Notes: generated from the letters alone by a model not told the origin. DNA of 64,000 nt from Labilibaculum sp. DW002 (GCF_029029525.1 NZ_JAKJSC010000001.1:558001-622000), one strand, 5' to 3'. Shown: positions 1 through 9,676, counted from the stretch's first letter. Translations and numbers: made by a program.

Positions 1-891
1 ATTTTCAAGAGCTTGCTGTTTGTCGTTAAAATAGTGTTGTTTGGTTGTAAAAAAGCCAACTCGTTTATCAGCAAATCTAGGTTTCATAGGGTTTTCATCT
101 AATAAAACAATATTAGTCGTCACCTCAATAGAAACAGTAATACCTTCGGCTTTAGTTGTAAGCAGCGATTTCATAATCAAGTTTTGCGGAAAACTTTTTG
201 CTTTACTAATTTTAGATAGGCTCTTTAATGCCGATCCTGGCATTCCCAAAACAGTAAACAGATCATTCAAGCTCTTTTCAGAACCATCAAAAATCTTATT
301 CACTTTAAAAACACATGAGGTCGAATCTTTTCCAAAACAAGCTAAGTCAAAGCTTTCTCTAATAGAAGGGATATAATTGTCGCGAACCGATTTGGTAATG
401 GCATCGCCCTTTTTTCCTTCGTAGTATGGATGATAAGTAGTCACCCAAACTTTTTCATTTAAGGTATCGGCCTCGAAACGAATTAAAAGGTTCTGGTAAT
501 TGATTCCTTTATTAATACCCATCTCATTAATTTGAGAAGGAACCTTAGAGATCTTATTGACTAAAAGAAAATCACGGCTAAGCAGTGAATCAGAAATCTC
601 GAAATAATAATCCTTTTTTACTCTGTGAATATCAATTACCCCTTTTTTTGTAATTGCATCAGAAGAAATTATTTCATCATACTTTTTTAATTTAGAATCG
701 GAGTCTTTACCCTGAATAGAGTCTGACTCGCTTTTTACATTCTTCTTTTTCCAAAAATTGAAAATACCATCCTTAGCTGAAAGAATGGATCGTTCTGATG
801 CTTGCAATTGTAAACTCGTTCCCCCAAGAATGCAAGCTATCAAGAACAATCGCGAAAATTTGTGATTTGGTGTGATTGTACTTAATTTCAT
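1..891 (-). CDS. DUF5117-type metalloprotease-like protein, N-terminal part
   Basis: This gene runs off the left edge; 297 codons are visible in one open frame back from an ATG at 891. The N-terminus has a hydrophobic export segment (FSRLFLIACILGG) ending near residue 30, so the product is likely periplasmic or secreted. The stretches YYFEISDSLLSRDFLLVNKIS and the later RFADKRVGFFTT resemble the DUF5117/DUF5118 region that precedes a zinc-metalloprotease-like domain (DUF4953) in large Bacteroidota proteins of about 800 residues. The catalytic part would lie outside the window, so protease activity is inferred from the family only. The neighbouring kinase is on the same strand 239 bp upstream. 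Confidence 0.7.
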   Translation of the reverse strand, partial: MKLSTITPNHKFSRLFLIACILGGTSLQLQASERSILSAKDGIFNFWKKKNVKSESDSIQGKDSDSKLKKYDEIISSDAITKKGVIDIHRVKKDYYFEISDSLLSRDFLLVNKISKVPSQINEMGINKGINYQNLLIRFEADTLNEKVWVTTYHPYYEGKKGDAITKSVRDNYIPSIRESFDLACFGKDSTSCVFKVNKIFDGSEKSLNDLFTVLGMPGSALKSLSKISKAKSFPQNLIMKSLLTTKAEGITVSIEVTTNIVLLDENPMKPRFADKRVGFFTTKQHYFNDKQQALEN

Positions 892-1130
892 TTAATATAT
901 TTTGTTTGTAGTTGTGAGCATCGCCCTACACGAATACTCACGGCACTACAAAATTCATTTTTGCGTTTTACAATACCCAATGAAGACCATTGAGCAATAA
1001 TTCGAAACAAAAATGAATTAATTCTTATCTACAAGAAAAAAGAAAGGAGTGAATCGGAAAGATTAAGGAGTGAATGACAATAAAACTGGTGTGAAACAAT
1101 AGCACCAATTCAAAAAACAATCATTAAGTG

Positions 1131-3062
1131 TTAAAACAAGGGCAATTTAACTCTGAAAAAGCCATTTTCTATACCATAAACAGGTTGCTTATCACCTAGA
1201 AAACCATACAAAGCCTCCAACGTTTTTAATCCCGTACCAGAAGTATGGCTTAGGTCTGTTCGAGGTTGGTATTGATTTTCAACAATTAAATAATATTCAT
1301 CGGAAACGGAGATTTTAATTAGAAGTGGTTTCTCACTTGTAATTATATTGTGTTTGATGGCATTTTCCACTAATGACTGAATACTTACAGATGGAAGCTT
1401 TTTGCTAAGTGCTTCTTCTTTTATATCGTATTCTAAAAGTAAATTTTCGCCAAAGCGAATTTTCTGCAAGAAAAGATACTGCTTAATAAAATTCATCTCC
1501 TGTTTTAAGCTGATCAGATTACTGTTATTGCTATCCAATAAATAACGATACACCTTCGATAAATTCAAAATAAATTTACGCGCTAACTTTGGTTCTCCTT
1601 CAACCAATGCATAAAGGGAATTTAAAGAGTTGAATAAAAAGTGTGGATTAATCTGATTTTTTATATTCTTTAATTGTGCTTTTACTTTCTCTTCTTCCTC
1701 TTCAATAGCCTTTCGTCGAAGTTCAAGTGTTTCACTAATATCAAAGCGAAAGCTGGAAACACCTACCACTTTTCCTTCAACATCGGATATTGCATTAAAA
1801 ATTTGCTGGTAATCTATTCCATGTCTTTGAAATTCAACCAAAAAATGATCTCCTAAAAGTGCTCTGTCCAAATATTTTTTCATTTGAATACGAAAATCTC
1901 CATAATAGGCGTCTAATAAATTATCTCCTACCTGAATTGAACCACCTTCTTTATTTTCAATATTATTTTTGTGGACACTATTAAAACTTGTGTATTTATA
2001 AGTCTTGCCAACCGAAAAAATCATAATCTGATCGGTACTTTCCATGATTGAAGATAACTTATTCACTTCATTTCGATGTTTTTTCTCGGCTCTTTGCCTT
2101 TTTCCAGATTCATAAAGCCAACGACGCTGAGAAAAATAAAGAAAGACCATTAACAAAAGAGCCAATACCAAACCAATTAATATGGTTGAATTTCTTATTT
2201 CCTGGACCGATTCTTTCACATTAAAAAGAGGAACACTTACGGTAATTAACCAATAATCCCTACCATTTGCAATTCGAATTGGTTGGTATACCCTCATTAC
2301 TGGGAGATTCAAAAACTCGGAATGAACTTCCTTCTGTTGCTTTTCACCAGTCTGCAATGCCAACTGTACAAAACTCGAATCTAAATGATTACCTACCTGC
2401 TTTCCAATTAGGTTTTCATCAGGATGTGTAATACAAATGCCATTTTTTGAAATGATACTCACAAATGCTCTCCCCAAGGATTTTACATCATAGAAGATTT
2501 GTTGGAACTTTTTCAAATCAATATCAAAACCAATAATTCCATTTAAGTGTGAATTTACAATTACTGGAGTAAGAATACTGATGATCTCTTTACCTTGATC
2601 ATTTATATAAGGCTGTGATAAGACAGTTCCTCTTAAATTTTGCAGTTGATTCAATAATATTTTCTCATGAATAGCAGAAGGAGATTTCACTATAATAGAG
2701 TCATTTATTTTTTCCAAAGCGACTCCACTCATTGTATCATTTTTATCTATCCTAATAAACCATCGAGCAGATATTTCCGGACTTACCATTAGGTCCGATT
2801 CCAATATCTCTTTAATCACAGGAAGTTCTCGTCCAAAAGCGAATTCTTCAACTGCATCGGTATAAAGTTCGGCTTGTCTGCAACTATTTTCTATCTCAGT
2901 CTGAACAATTAGAAAACTATTTTGCGCTTTCGACAATGCCAAATCAACACTCATTTTACGTGCTGTAATGGTCATTTTATCGCCAATAAAATAAGCTACT
3001 ATCCCAAAACTTAGAATAATAACAAGGCCTATGAATATAATGGATTTATTACGTAATTTCAT
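1131..3062 (-). CDS. LytS/YehU-type membrane sensor histidine kinase
   Basis: A 643-residue inner-membrane histidine kinase. Transmembrane segments at about residues 8-27 and 292-311 bracket a periplasmic domain of about 260 residues that looks like a double Cache sensor. A PAS-like segment (about 330-445) and a short acidic coiled coil follow. The His_kinase domain has the phosphoacceptor H474 in NPHFLFNSLNSLYALV, an N-box (LVENAIKHN) and a glycine-rich ATP lid (GTGLKTLEALYG). This family normally signals to LytTR response regulators, but none is encoded beside it, so it is an orphan here. A candidate promoter lies about 90 bp upstream. The ligand cannot be told from sequence. Confidence 0.88.
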   Translation of the reverse strand: MKLRNKSIIFIGLVIILSFGIVAYFIGDKMTITARKMSVDLALSKAQNSFLIVQTEIENSCRQAELYTDAVEEFAFGRELPVIKEILESDLMVSPEISARWFIRIDKNDTMSGVALEKINDSIIVKSPSAIHEKILLNQLQNLRGTVLSQPYINDQGKEIISILTPVIVNSHLNGIIGFDIDLKKFQQIFYDVKSLGRAFVSIISKNGICITHPDENLIGKQVGNHLDSSFVQLALQTGEKQQKEVHSEFLNLPVMRVYQPIRIANGRDYWLITVSVPLFNVKESVQEIRNSTILIGLVLALLLMVFLYFSQRRWLYESGKRQRAEKKHRNEVNKLSSIMESTDQIMIFSVGKTYKYTSFNSVHKNNIENKEGGSIQVGDNLLDAYYGDFRIQMKKYLDRALLGDHFLVEFQRHGIDYQQIFNAISDVEGKVVGVSSFRFDISETLELRRKAIEEEEEKVKAQLKNIKNQINPHFLFNSLNSLYALVEGEPKLARKFILNLSKVYRYLLDSNNSNLISLKQEMNFIKQYLFLQKIRFGENLLLEYDIKEEALSKKLPSVSIQSLVENAIKHNIITSEKPLLIKISVSDEYYLIVENQYQPRTDLSHTSGTGLKTLEALYGFLGDKQPVYGIENGFFRVKLPLF

Positions 3063-3152
3063 TTTCTTTTGATTTCATATTTTAATACAGCTCTAACAAC
3101 TTACAAAGCTTTAGTGTTAATAAAGAAGTGTTGTTAATTTCTATTTAGATTA

Positions 3153-3160
3153 CAAATGTA
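3153..3160 (-). promoter_or_regulatory. candidate -7 element of the histidine kinase gene
   Basis: On the minus strand TACATTTG matches the Bacteroidota -7 consensus TAnnTTTG, about 90 bp upstream of the kinase start. No good TTTG -33 element is seen at the proper distance, so support is moderate. Confidence 0.4.
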
Positions 3161-3483
3161 GTGTTTCACGAGATTGATTGAGTAATTTGAGTAAAATTTA
3201 TCTTTTAGCCATCACTAATGCCTCAAGCTGCAATAAAATCAGATTAAACAATTCATTAACAGGGTCAATATCCTTTTTCAGCCTTTACGTACATTCAAGG
3301 ATATCAAACACATCTGAAAATGTAAAACTAAATGTTATTTGGCCAAAAACAGCCTTTCTTCTTCATACCCTTTCTAAATTACATGTTTTCTAACATATTT
3401 TACGATATTTGCTAACTGTTCCATTTTCAGATCCTTTGCCATTACAATATCGTTTGCGCTCTCAAACTCACTATAACTAGGTA

Positions 3484-3514
3484 TTGTGGGAGAAAATTAA
3501 AAGATGTTCCTTTG
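3484..3514 (+). promoter_or_regulatory. candidate pflB promoter
   Basis: TTG at 3484-3486, a 20-bp spacer, then TTCCTTTG at 3507-3514 followed by CAGCC. The spacing fits a Bacteroidota -33/-7 promoter, but the first A of TAnnTTTG is missing. It would give a leader of roughly 180 nt ahead of pflB. Confidence 0.4.
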
Positions 3515-3633
3515 CAGCCTGAAAGCAAAAAGGAGTTAAGAGTCTTCTTCTTTTACTGATCAGTAGATCGGGTTTTCAATAGAGATAACAACCAAAATTT
3601 TAAGCGAACAAACACCAATAAGTCATGGTGCTT

Positions 3634-3648
3634 AATTGATTTTCAATT
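3634..3648. promoter_or_regulatory. inverted repeat upstream of pflB, possible operator
   Basis: AATTGA and TCAATT arms are separated by three T, centred about 60 bp before the pflB start. The half-site resembles TTGA-type CRP/FNR family half-sites, but the spacing is not the classical one. Regulation by oxygen or redox is an inference only. Confidence 0.25.
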
Positions 3649-3701
3649 GATCCCTGACTGATGATTGTTCCATTCAACCATTGAAAAAAATCATTATTAG
3701 A

Positions 3702-5927
3702 ATGAAAAGAGTTCAATTCAAAGCCGGTGAGTGGCAAAAAACTATTAACGTAAGAGATTTCGTTAGTAACAATCTAACTTCTTACGAAGGAGATGCTTCA
3801 TTCTTAACTGGAGCAACAGAACGCACAAAAAAATTATGGGACATCTGTAAAGATGCAGTAAAAGAAGAGCGCGCAAACAACGGTGTTCGCTCTATAGATA
3901 CTGAAACAGTATCAACAATTGCTTCTCACGGAGCAGGATATATCGACAAATCATTGGAGTTAATCGTAGGTCTTCAGGCTGACGAATTGCTTCGTAGAGC
4001 AATGAAACCTTATGGTGGTATTGCGGTTGTTGAGAAAGCATGTACTGAGCAAGGTCTTGAAGTTTCAGATCGTGTTAAGGATATTTTTCGCAATTTCGCA
4101 AAAACTCATAATGATGGTGTTTTTGATGCTTATACTGATGAAATTCGTAAATTTCGTTCATTAGGTTTCCTTACAGGCCTTCCTGATAACTACGCTCGTG
4201 GTCGTATTATTGGTGACTACCGTCGTGTGGCTCTTTACGGTATCGACCGTTTGATCGAAGTAAAGAAAGCTGACTTAGCAGGTTTGACCGGATCTATGAC
4301 AGATGAATTGATTCGTCTTCGTGAAGAGGTTTCAGAGCAGATTAAAGCTTTAGGTGAAATTAAGGCATTAGGTGCGAAATATGGTTTAGAGTTGAATCGT
4401 CCGGCTGAAACAGCTCAAGAAGCTATTCAGTGGGTATATATGGGTTACCTGGCTGCTGTTAAGGAGCAAGATGGTGCTGCAATGTCACTGGGTAATGTTT
4501 CTACTTTCCTTGATATTTATATCGACAGAGATCTTCAGGAAGGTACAATTACTGAAGAATTTGCTCAGGAAATGCTTGATCAATTCGTAATGAAATTGCG
4601 TATGGTTCGTCACCTTCGTATGAATGCTTACGATGAGATTTTCGCTGGCGACCCAACTTGGGTAACTGAGTCAATTGGTGGTAAAACTATGGACGGTAGA
4701 ACTAAGGTAACTAAAACCTCTTTCCGTTTCCTTAACACGCTATACACTCTGGGAGCTTCTCCAGAGCCAAACATGACTGTTCTTTGGTCAGACGAATTAC
4801 CAGAAGGATTCAAGAAATTCTGTGCTCAGGTTTCTATCGATACGTCTTCTATTCAGTACGAGAATGATCAATTGATGCGTGATACGCGTAAGTCTGATGA
4901 TTATGGTATTGCTTGTTGTGTTTCTTACCAGGAGATTGGAAAGCAAATTCAGTTCTTCGGCGCTCGTTGTAACTTGGCTAAAACACTTCTTTTGGCTCTT
5001 AACGGTGGACGTTGTGAGAAAACAGGTACATTACTTATCGAAGGTATTCCGGCAATGTCTAGCGACGTGTTGAACTATGACGAGGTAATGAGCAACTATA
5101 TGATTGCGATGAAGCAAATGGCTCGTGTTTATAGCGATTCAATGAACATTATCCACTATATGCACGATAAGTACTACTACGAGAAAGCTCAAATGTCTCT
5201 GGTTGATACAAACCCTGCTATTAACCTAGCATACGGTATTGCCGGTCTTTCTATTGTAGCTGACTCGTTATCTGCAATTAAAAATGCTAAAGTAACTTCT
5301 GTACGTAATGAAGAAGGTTTAACAGCTGATTTCAAAATTGAAGGTGATTTTCCATTTTATGGTAACGATGATGATGCAGTAGACTGTTTTGCTGTTGAGA
5401 TTCCAAACATCTTTAATGGTATGTTGAAAGATCTACCAACTTATAAGAATGCTGAAGCTACTATGTCTATTCTGACTATTACTTCTAATGTGGTATATGG
5501 TTTGAAGACTGGTGCAACTCCTGATGGTAGAGCAGCTGGTGTGCCTTTCGCTCCTGGTGCGAATCCAATGCACGGACGTGATAAGAATGGTGCTATTGCT
5601 TCATTGAACTCAGTAGCTAAGATTAATTACGAAGATTCTTTGGATGGTATCTCAAATACTTTCTCAATTGTTCCTAAGTCATTAGGTGCAACAGAAGAAT
5701 CACGTCAAGAGAACTTGGTGACTATGATGGATGCCTATTTTACTAAAGGTGCTCATCACTTGAACGTAAATGTATTGAACCGTGAGCTTCTTATGGATGC
5801 AATGGAGCGCCCGGAAGAATACCCGCAGTTGACTATTCGTGTATCAGGTTACGCAGTAAACTTCGTAAGATTGACTCGCGAGCAGCAGTTAGAGGTTATT
5901 TCTCGTTCTTTCTTCGAGAAAATGTAA
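3702..5927 (+). CDS. pflB: formate C-acetyltransferase (pyruvate formate-lyase)
   Basis: A 741-residue cytoplasmic glycyl-radical enzyme that converts pyruvate and CoA to acetyl-CoA and formate under anaerobic conditions. The adjacent catalytic cysteines are C405-C406 in [10 protein letters not shown]. The glycyl-radical site near the C-terminus is RVSGYAVNF (G716), the segment that the activating enzyme must reach. The length is normal for the family. I start at ATG 3702 ([11 protein letters not shown]); a TTG seven codons earlier is in frame but adds an unconserved extension. A terminator-like hairpin follows, then pflA and a formate channel on the same strand. Confidence 0.97.
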   Translation: MKRVQFKAGEWQKTINVRDFVSNNLTSYEGDASFLTGATERTKKLWDICKDAVKEERANNGVRSIDTETVSTIASHGAGYIDKSLELIVGLQADELLRRAMKPYGGIAVVEKACTEQGLEVSDRVKDIFRNFAKTHNDGVFDAYTDEIRKFRSLGFLTGLPDNYARGRIIGDYRRVALYGIDRLIEVKKADLAGLTGSMTDELIRLREEVSEQIKALGEIKALGAKYGLELNRPAETAQEAIQWVYMGYLAAVKEQDGAAMSLGNVSTFLDIYIDRDLQEGTITEEFAQEMLDQFVMKLRMVRHLRMNAYDEIFAGDPTWVTESIGGKTMDGRTKVTKTSFRFLNTLYTLGASPEPNMTVLWSDELPEGFKKFCAQVSIDTSSIQYENDQLMRDTRKSDDYGIACCVSYQEIGKQIQFFGARCNLAKTLLLALNGGRCEKTGTLLIEGIPAMSSDVLNYDEVMSNYMIAMKQMARVYSDSMNIIHYMHDKYYYEKAQMSLVDTNPAINLAYGIAGLSIVADSLSAIKNAKVTSVRNEEGLTADFKIEGDFPFYGNDDDAVDCFAVEIPNIFNGMLKDLPTYKNAEATMSILTITSNVVYGLKTGATPDGRAAGVPFAPGANPMHGRDKNGAIASLNSVAKINYEDSLDGISNTFSIVPKSLGATEESRQENLVTMMDAYFTKGAHHLNVNVLNRELLMDAMERPEEYPQLTIRVSGYAVNFVRLTREQQLEVISRSFFEKM

Positions 5928-5950
5928 GATCGTTTAACGATGATATAGTA

Positions 5951-5994
5951 AGAGTACCGGAGCTTTCTTTTGAGAGTTTCCGGACTCTTTTTTT
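5951..5994 (+). terminator. intrinsic terminator after pflB
   Basis: GAGT-A-CCGGA pairs with TCCGG-ACTC with one bulged A and is followed by a run of seven T. It lies between pflB and pflA and probably lowers transcription of pflA relative to pflB, which is usual given how little activase is needed. Confidence 0.75.
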
Positions 5995-6048
5995 AATTTC
6001 ATTGGTAAAGATGTACATCTGTTCTTCTCTATCACTAAACAAGCCAAA

Positions 6049-6773
6049 ATGCTAAACGTTCATTCATTCGAATCACTAGGAACCTATGACGGGCCAGGAA
6101 TTCGACTCGTAGTTTTTTTACAGGGCTGCGCATTTAAGTGTTTATATTGTGCGAACCCTGATACGATTACTTTTAAAGGAGGAACACCAACTCCACTTGA
6201 AGAGGTAATGAGAAAAGCACGTAACCAACGCCCTTTCTTTGGCAAAATTGGAGGTGTAACCATCTCTGGTGGTGAACCACTTTGGCAAGCAGCCGAACTA
6301 AAAAAGCTTTTCAGGAATTAAAAGATGATGGTTTTAATACGTGTATCGATACCAATGGTAATGTTTTTAATGATGATGTTAAAAATCTTCTTAAGAACAC
6401 AGATTTAGTTCTTTTGGATATCAAGCATATTAATGCCGATTGGCATAAAACTATTACAGGTAAAACAAACGAAACAACGCTAAAGTTTGCAGAATACCTT
6501 CGCGAGAAGAATGTGAATGTGTGGATGCGTTACGTATTGGTTCCTGGTTACTCTGATCAACCTGAATACCTTCACGAAATGGGTAAACATTTTCAGGAAT
6601 ACAGCAATATCGAGAAATTGGAGATTCAGCCCTATCATAAACTAGGTATTCACAAGTATGAACACTTAAACATGGAATACAAGTTGAATGAAGTCCCTGA
6701 AAACACACTAGATCAACTTCAGACCGCAAAGGATATCTTCAGCCAATATTTTAAAGAAGTCATAATTAATTAA
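6049..6773 (+). CDS. pflA: pyruvate formate-lyase activating enzyme, split by an apparent -1 frameshift
   Basis: A radical-SAM enzyme that installs the glycyl radical in PflB. The first frame (6049-6321) holds the cluster motif CAFKCLYC (C27, C31, C34; CX3CX2C) and SGGEP, then stops after 90 codons. The second frame carries the rest of the barrel (from AFQELKDDGFNTCIDTNG onward) to 6773. Joining them by re-reading A6300, at the heptamer A AAA AAG with zero-frame codons CTA AAA AAG, gives a continuous 241-residue protein of normal family length (ELKKAFQELKDDG). Six A are present where seven would restore the frame. Possible causes are programmed -1 frameshifting, a real mutation, or a homopolymer sequencing error. 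Confidence 0.88.
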
Positions 6774-6781
6774 GAATTACG

Positions 6782-6845
6782 AATTAATAATTAGGAATTA
6801 AGATTTGAATTCAAACTTTTAATTACTAATTATTCATTATTAATT
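6782..6845. repeat. AT-rich inverted repeat between pflA and the formate channel gene
   Basis: AATTAATAAT at 6782-6791 is matched by ATTATTAATT at 6836-6845, with several other AATTA-type repeats between. It ends eight bases before the next start codon. It may form a weak hairpin but has no T tract, so it is not called a terminator. Confidence 0.4.
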
Positions 6846-6853
6846 GAACAATC

Positions 6854-7702
6854 ATGTCGTTTCAAGAAACTACAGATGTAATTGAGGTGCAAAAGCATGC
6901 ACCAATCGTCAAAGTGCAACAAGGTTTTAATTCACCTAAAGAGACAGTTAAGGTTGTTAATCATACAGCGGAAGCAAAACGTGACACAGCATCCAAGAAA
7001 GTGTTTGTCTTAGCTATTTTAGCTGGTGGATATATTGCCATGGGTAGCCTTTTGGCTCTTGTTGTAGGCGGTGCAATGCCAGGCTTGGCTGCAACCAATC
7101 CTGGTTTGCAAAAATTCTTTTTCGGTGCGGTTTTCCCGTTGGGATTAATATTGTGTGCTCTTGCTGGTGCTGAGCTTTTTACAGGTAATACAGCTTACTT
7201 TATTCCGTCGGTCTTATCTAAGCGTATGTCTGTTAAAGTGCCATTGAAAAATTGGACGATTGTATATTTGGGTAACTTTGTGGGTTCGTTAATAGTTGCT
7301 TACTTTTTGGTATATCTTACCGAGGCAATTATGCATTCTCCTTCAATGGATTCTGCAATTAATATTGCAGTTGCTAAAACATCAAATCCTTTTTACAAGA
7401 CCTTTTTAAAGGGAATTGCTTGTAATTGGATGGTGGCATTAGCTATGTGGTTGGCTTATGCAGCTAAAGATACAACAGGTAAAATACTGGGAATTTGGTT
7501 TCCGGTAATGGCCTTTGTTGCAATGGGCTTTGAACACTGCGTTGCAAATATGTTCTTTATTCCTGTTGCTATATTTCATGGTGCTGATATCACTTGGATG
7601 GATTTTATCGTGAAAAACCTTATTCCTGCCACTTTGGGTAATATTGTGGGGGGAGCTTTATTTGTAGGAACTGCATATTGGTACGCTTACGATAAAAAAT
7701 AG
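6854..7702 (+). CDS. focA: formate/nitrite transporter family channel (FocA-like)
   Basis: A 282-residue inner-membrane protein of the FNT family, which form pentameric channels for formate and related anions. About six hydrophobic helices begin near residue 48 (VFVLAILAGGYIAMGSLLAL). The segment LAGAELFTGNTAYF is the FNT signature, and GFEHCVANMFFIP carries the conserved pore histidine region. The first 45 residues are hydrophilic. It lies 80 bp after pflA, so it probably exports or re-imports the formate made by PflB. Nitrite or hydrosulfide specificity cannot be excluded, but the context favours formate. Confidence 0.93.
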   Translation: MSFQETTDVIEVQKHAPIVKVQQGFNSPKETVKVVNHTAEAKRDTASKKVFVLAILAGGYIAMGSLLALVVGGAMPGLAATNPGLQKFFFGAVFPLGLILCALAGAELFTGNTAYFIPSVLSKRMSVKVPLKNWTIVYLGNFVGSLIVAYFLVYLTEAIMHSPSMDSAINIAVAKTSNPFYKTFLKGIACNWMVALAMWLAYAAKDTTGKILGIWFPVMAFVAMGFEHCVANMFFIPVAIFHGADITWMDFIVKNLIPATLGNIVGGALFVGTAYWYAYDKK

Positions 7703-7743
7703 TTAGCAGTTAGCAGTTAGCAGTTAGCAGTTAGCAGTTAGCA
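7702..7743 (+). repeat. six tandem GTTAGCA heptamers abutting the focA stop
   Basis: Six perfect head-to-tail copies of GTTAGCA begin with the last base of the focA TAG stop codon. The unit length is not a multiple of three, so copy-number change could not keep a frame, but the array is outside the coding region. Confidence 0.9.
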
Positions 7744-7846
7744 CAAAACTAAATTTCTTGGTGCAGAGCACCGAGATATTTGTAGAAAATTAAATGGATT
7801 TTTAAGCTTAGGTACAGCGTACCCTTACCTTAATTTCATATATAAA

Positions 7847-7878
7847 GAGGATGTTCATAATATGGACATCCTCTTTTT
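7847..7878 (+). terminator. intrinsic terminator after focA
   Basis: GAGGATGT pairs with ACATCCTC (extended by a wobble and a C-G pair) around a short loop, followed by five T. It is the first strong hairpin downstream of focA. Confidence 0.75.
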
Positions 7879-8223
7879 CGTTTATGGATTTTGTAGTCTT
7901 AATTTTAAAAGCGGAGTTTCTTCTAAAATATTTGTATTCGTCTTTAAGCCAGACAGGCTGTTCTTTTATCATTACCATAAAAGAACCAAAAGGACTAAGC
8001 CACAACTCTTAGCTACCCATCACAGCTCAAAGTCTAAACAGAATAATATTCATTCGTACCTCATTCATGGGATTCTGTTATTAACACCTTTTTCACCTAT
8101 GGGTGCCCAGCTTCGAGTTGAATGCCGGTTGGTATAAAATTCTAGCTTTCTAATTGTTAAATTCACATCAAAAGTAAACTCAATACTTCTCTAATTCGGA
8201 ATCTGCCGATTGTGCGCGATGCG

Positions 8224-8355
8224 GGGCATTCAGTTGCTATAGAAAGCCAAACAGCTTCCGAGAGGCTTGATTCTTTTGCTTACTTTTTCATCGAAGTACC
8301 GAACGAAGTGAGATCATGAATGCCCGTTAAAATTATGAATGAATCAAAAAGTAAG
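8224..8355. repeat. nested inverted-repeat element of unknown nature
   Basis: GGGCATTCA (8224-8232) pairs with TGAATGCCC (8317-8325), and CTTACTTTTT (8279-8288) pairs with AAAAAGTAAG (8346-8355). The arms interlock rather than nest fully, so a single RNA fold could not use both. It may be a decayed intergenic repeat. Confidence 0.45.
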
Positions 8356-8380
8356 AGCCAGTCCGGCTATAGAACAAATA

Positions 8381-8416
8381 AAACAAAAAGGATGTCCGAT
8401 CACTCAAACATCCTTT
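8381..8416 (-). terminator. intrinsic terminator after purT
   Basis: On the minus strand AAAGGATGT pairs with ACATCCTTT and the stem is followed by a T-rich tract (TTTTTGTTTT). It lies 22 bp past the purT stop. Confidence 0.8.
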
Positions 8417-8438
8417 CCCATATCTATTTAGTAAAATT

Positions 8439-9608
8439 CTACTTATTCTTAACCGTAACAAGCGCAGCCATTTCTTTGGCTTGATCAACGCAAGTGAAAA
8501 CATTTGTACCAACCGTATTGTAGGCTAATGTTACACCCATTCTTCGGTGCTCGCGACTTGTTGGTTTTCCAAAGAAACGCAAATCTGATTTTGGATAAAT
8601 TGCAGCTTTCTCCACTCCCTCAAAATAGGGGTTATTACCTTCTTTATCGGCTAAAATAACAGCACTTGCTCCTACTCTTTCCAAGGTAATTTCAGAAATT
8701 GGCAAACCCAATACGGCACGACAATGCAATTCGAATTCACTAAAATTCTGCGTTCCTGCTAAAGTAACCATTCCTGTATCGTGAGGACGTGGAGATAATT
8801 CAGAGAAGACAACACCATCTTCGCAAATAAAGAACTCTACTCCCCAAAGTCCTGATCCCGTTAAAGAGGAAGTGACCTTGGCTGCCATATCTTGTGCAAC
8901 TTTTACATCAGCATCAGAAACCACTGCTGGCTGCCAACTTTGTTGGTAATCACCACGTTCCTGAACATGACCAATTGGTGGACAAAACAGTGTTGAACCA
9001 TCCTTTTGAGTAACGGTTAGTAAGGTAATTTCTGAAGTAAACTTCACAAAAGCTTCTACAATAACATCACCAGAATCGCCACGACCTTTCGATCCTGCAA
9101 TTTCCCATGCTTTTGCAATATCATCATGGCATTTAATTACCGATTGACCTTTTCCGGATGAAGACATTAATGGTTTAACTACACATGGCATTCCAACCTC
9201 TTCAACAATTGGGTACATCTCTTCTAAAGAGCTTGCATACAAATATTTTGCCGTACGTATTCCTAAATCTTTAGCTGCTAAATCGCGAATGGCTCTTCTA
9301 TCCATTGTAAAATTTGCTGCCTTAGCACTTGGAACAACCTGAATTCCTTGCTTCTCATAATCGTAAAATCGTTCGGTACGAATGGCTTCGATTTCTGGCA
9401 CAATTAAATCTGGCTGATGCTTGGCAACAACTAAATCTAAAGCGTCACCATTTAGCATGTCAATTACCTCAAAGGCATCTGCTACTTGCATTGCTGGAGC
9501 TCCCGCGTAACTATCTACGGCTACTACATTTTGACCTAAACGCTGAGCAGCAATAACAAACTCTTTTCCTAGCTCCCCCGAGCCCAATAGTAAAATCTTT
9601 TTTACCAT
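8439..9608 (-). CDS. purT: formate-dependent phosphoribosylglycinamide formyltransferase (GAR transformylase 2)
   Basis: A 389-residue ATP-grasp enzyme that makes formyl-GAR from GAR, ATP and free formate in purine synthesis, replacing the folate-dependent PurN step. The N-terminus has the nucleotide-binding glycine motif [12 protein letters not shown], followed by the PurT-typical PEIEAIRTE segment. The ATP-grasp core is seen at [33 protein letters not shown] and [16 protein letters not shown]. The length matches the family (about 390). Its substrate, formate, is the product of the PFL genes 2.5 kb away on the other strand, which makes the pairing functionally sensible. Confidence 0.96.
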   Translation of the reverse strand: MVKKILLLGSGELGKEFVIAAQRLGQNVVAVDSYAGAPAMQVADAFEVIDMLNGDALDLVVAKHQPDLIVPEIEAIRTERFYDYEKQGIQVVPSAKAANFTMDRRAIRDLAAKDLGIRTAKYLYASSLEEMYPIVEEVGMPCVVKPLMSSSGKGQSVIKCHDDIAKAWEIAGSKGRGDSGDVIVEAFVKFTSEITLLTVTQKDGSTLFCPPIGHVQERGDYQQSWQPAVVSDADVKVAQDMAAKVTSSLTGSGLWGVEFFICEDGVVFSELSPRPHDTGMVTLAGTQNFSEFELHCRAVLGLPISEITLERVGASAVILADKEGNNPYFEGVEKAAIYPKSDLRFFGKPTSREHRRMGVTLAYNTVGTNVFTCVDQAKEMAALVTVKNK

Positions 9609-9668
9609 AAAAAATTTCTTTCGATTTATAAAATGGTTTATTTAAAATAGTGTTTGGTTGTTCGGCTG

Positions 9669-9676
9669 CAAAAATA
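9669..9676 (-). promoter_or_regulatory. candidate -7 element of purT
   Basis: Minus-strand TATTTTTG followed by CAGCC matches TAnnTTTG about 60 bp upstream of the purT start. A properly spaced -33 element is not evident. Confidence 0.45.

Larger units (their letters stand above)
3161..3701. other. intergenic region upstream of pflB
   Basis: Together with the kinase upstream region this is a 639-bp gap between divergent genes. It holds a candidate pflB promoter (3484-3514) and an AATTGA/TCAATT inverted repeat (3634-3648). An open frame at 3178-3393 has no recognisable protein character and is not called. Nothing else was recognised. Confidence 0.5.
7744..8438. other. intergenic region between focA and purT with several inverted repeats
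   Basis: About 695 bp without a convincing gene. It holds the focA terminator (7847-7878), a 9-bp hairpin TTCTTTTAT/ATAAAAGAA at 7961-7985, two interlocking inverted repeats (8224-8232 with 8317-8325; 8279-8288 with 8346-8355) and the purT terminator. Open frames at 7808-8005 and 7862-8137 overlap on opposite strands and look like shadows of a non-coding repeated element. Confidence 0.55.

Noticed and set aside
41-376. plus-strand frame over the DUF5117 gene
   Set aside because: It is antisense to a frame with a signal peptide and family-like sequence.
3178-3393. 71-codon frame upstream of pflB
   Set aside because: No recognisable protein features and it lies across the candidate promoter region of the divergent kinase.
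7702-7743. phase-variable switch of focA
   Set aside because: The heptamers begin at the stop codon, so length change would not alter the protein.
7808-8137. two small overlapping frames on opposite strands
   Set aside because: Composition is unlike proteins, and both run over terminator and inverted-repeat sequence.
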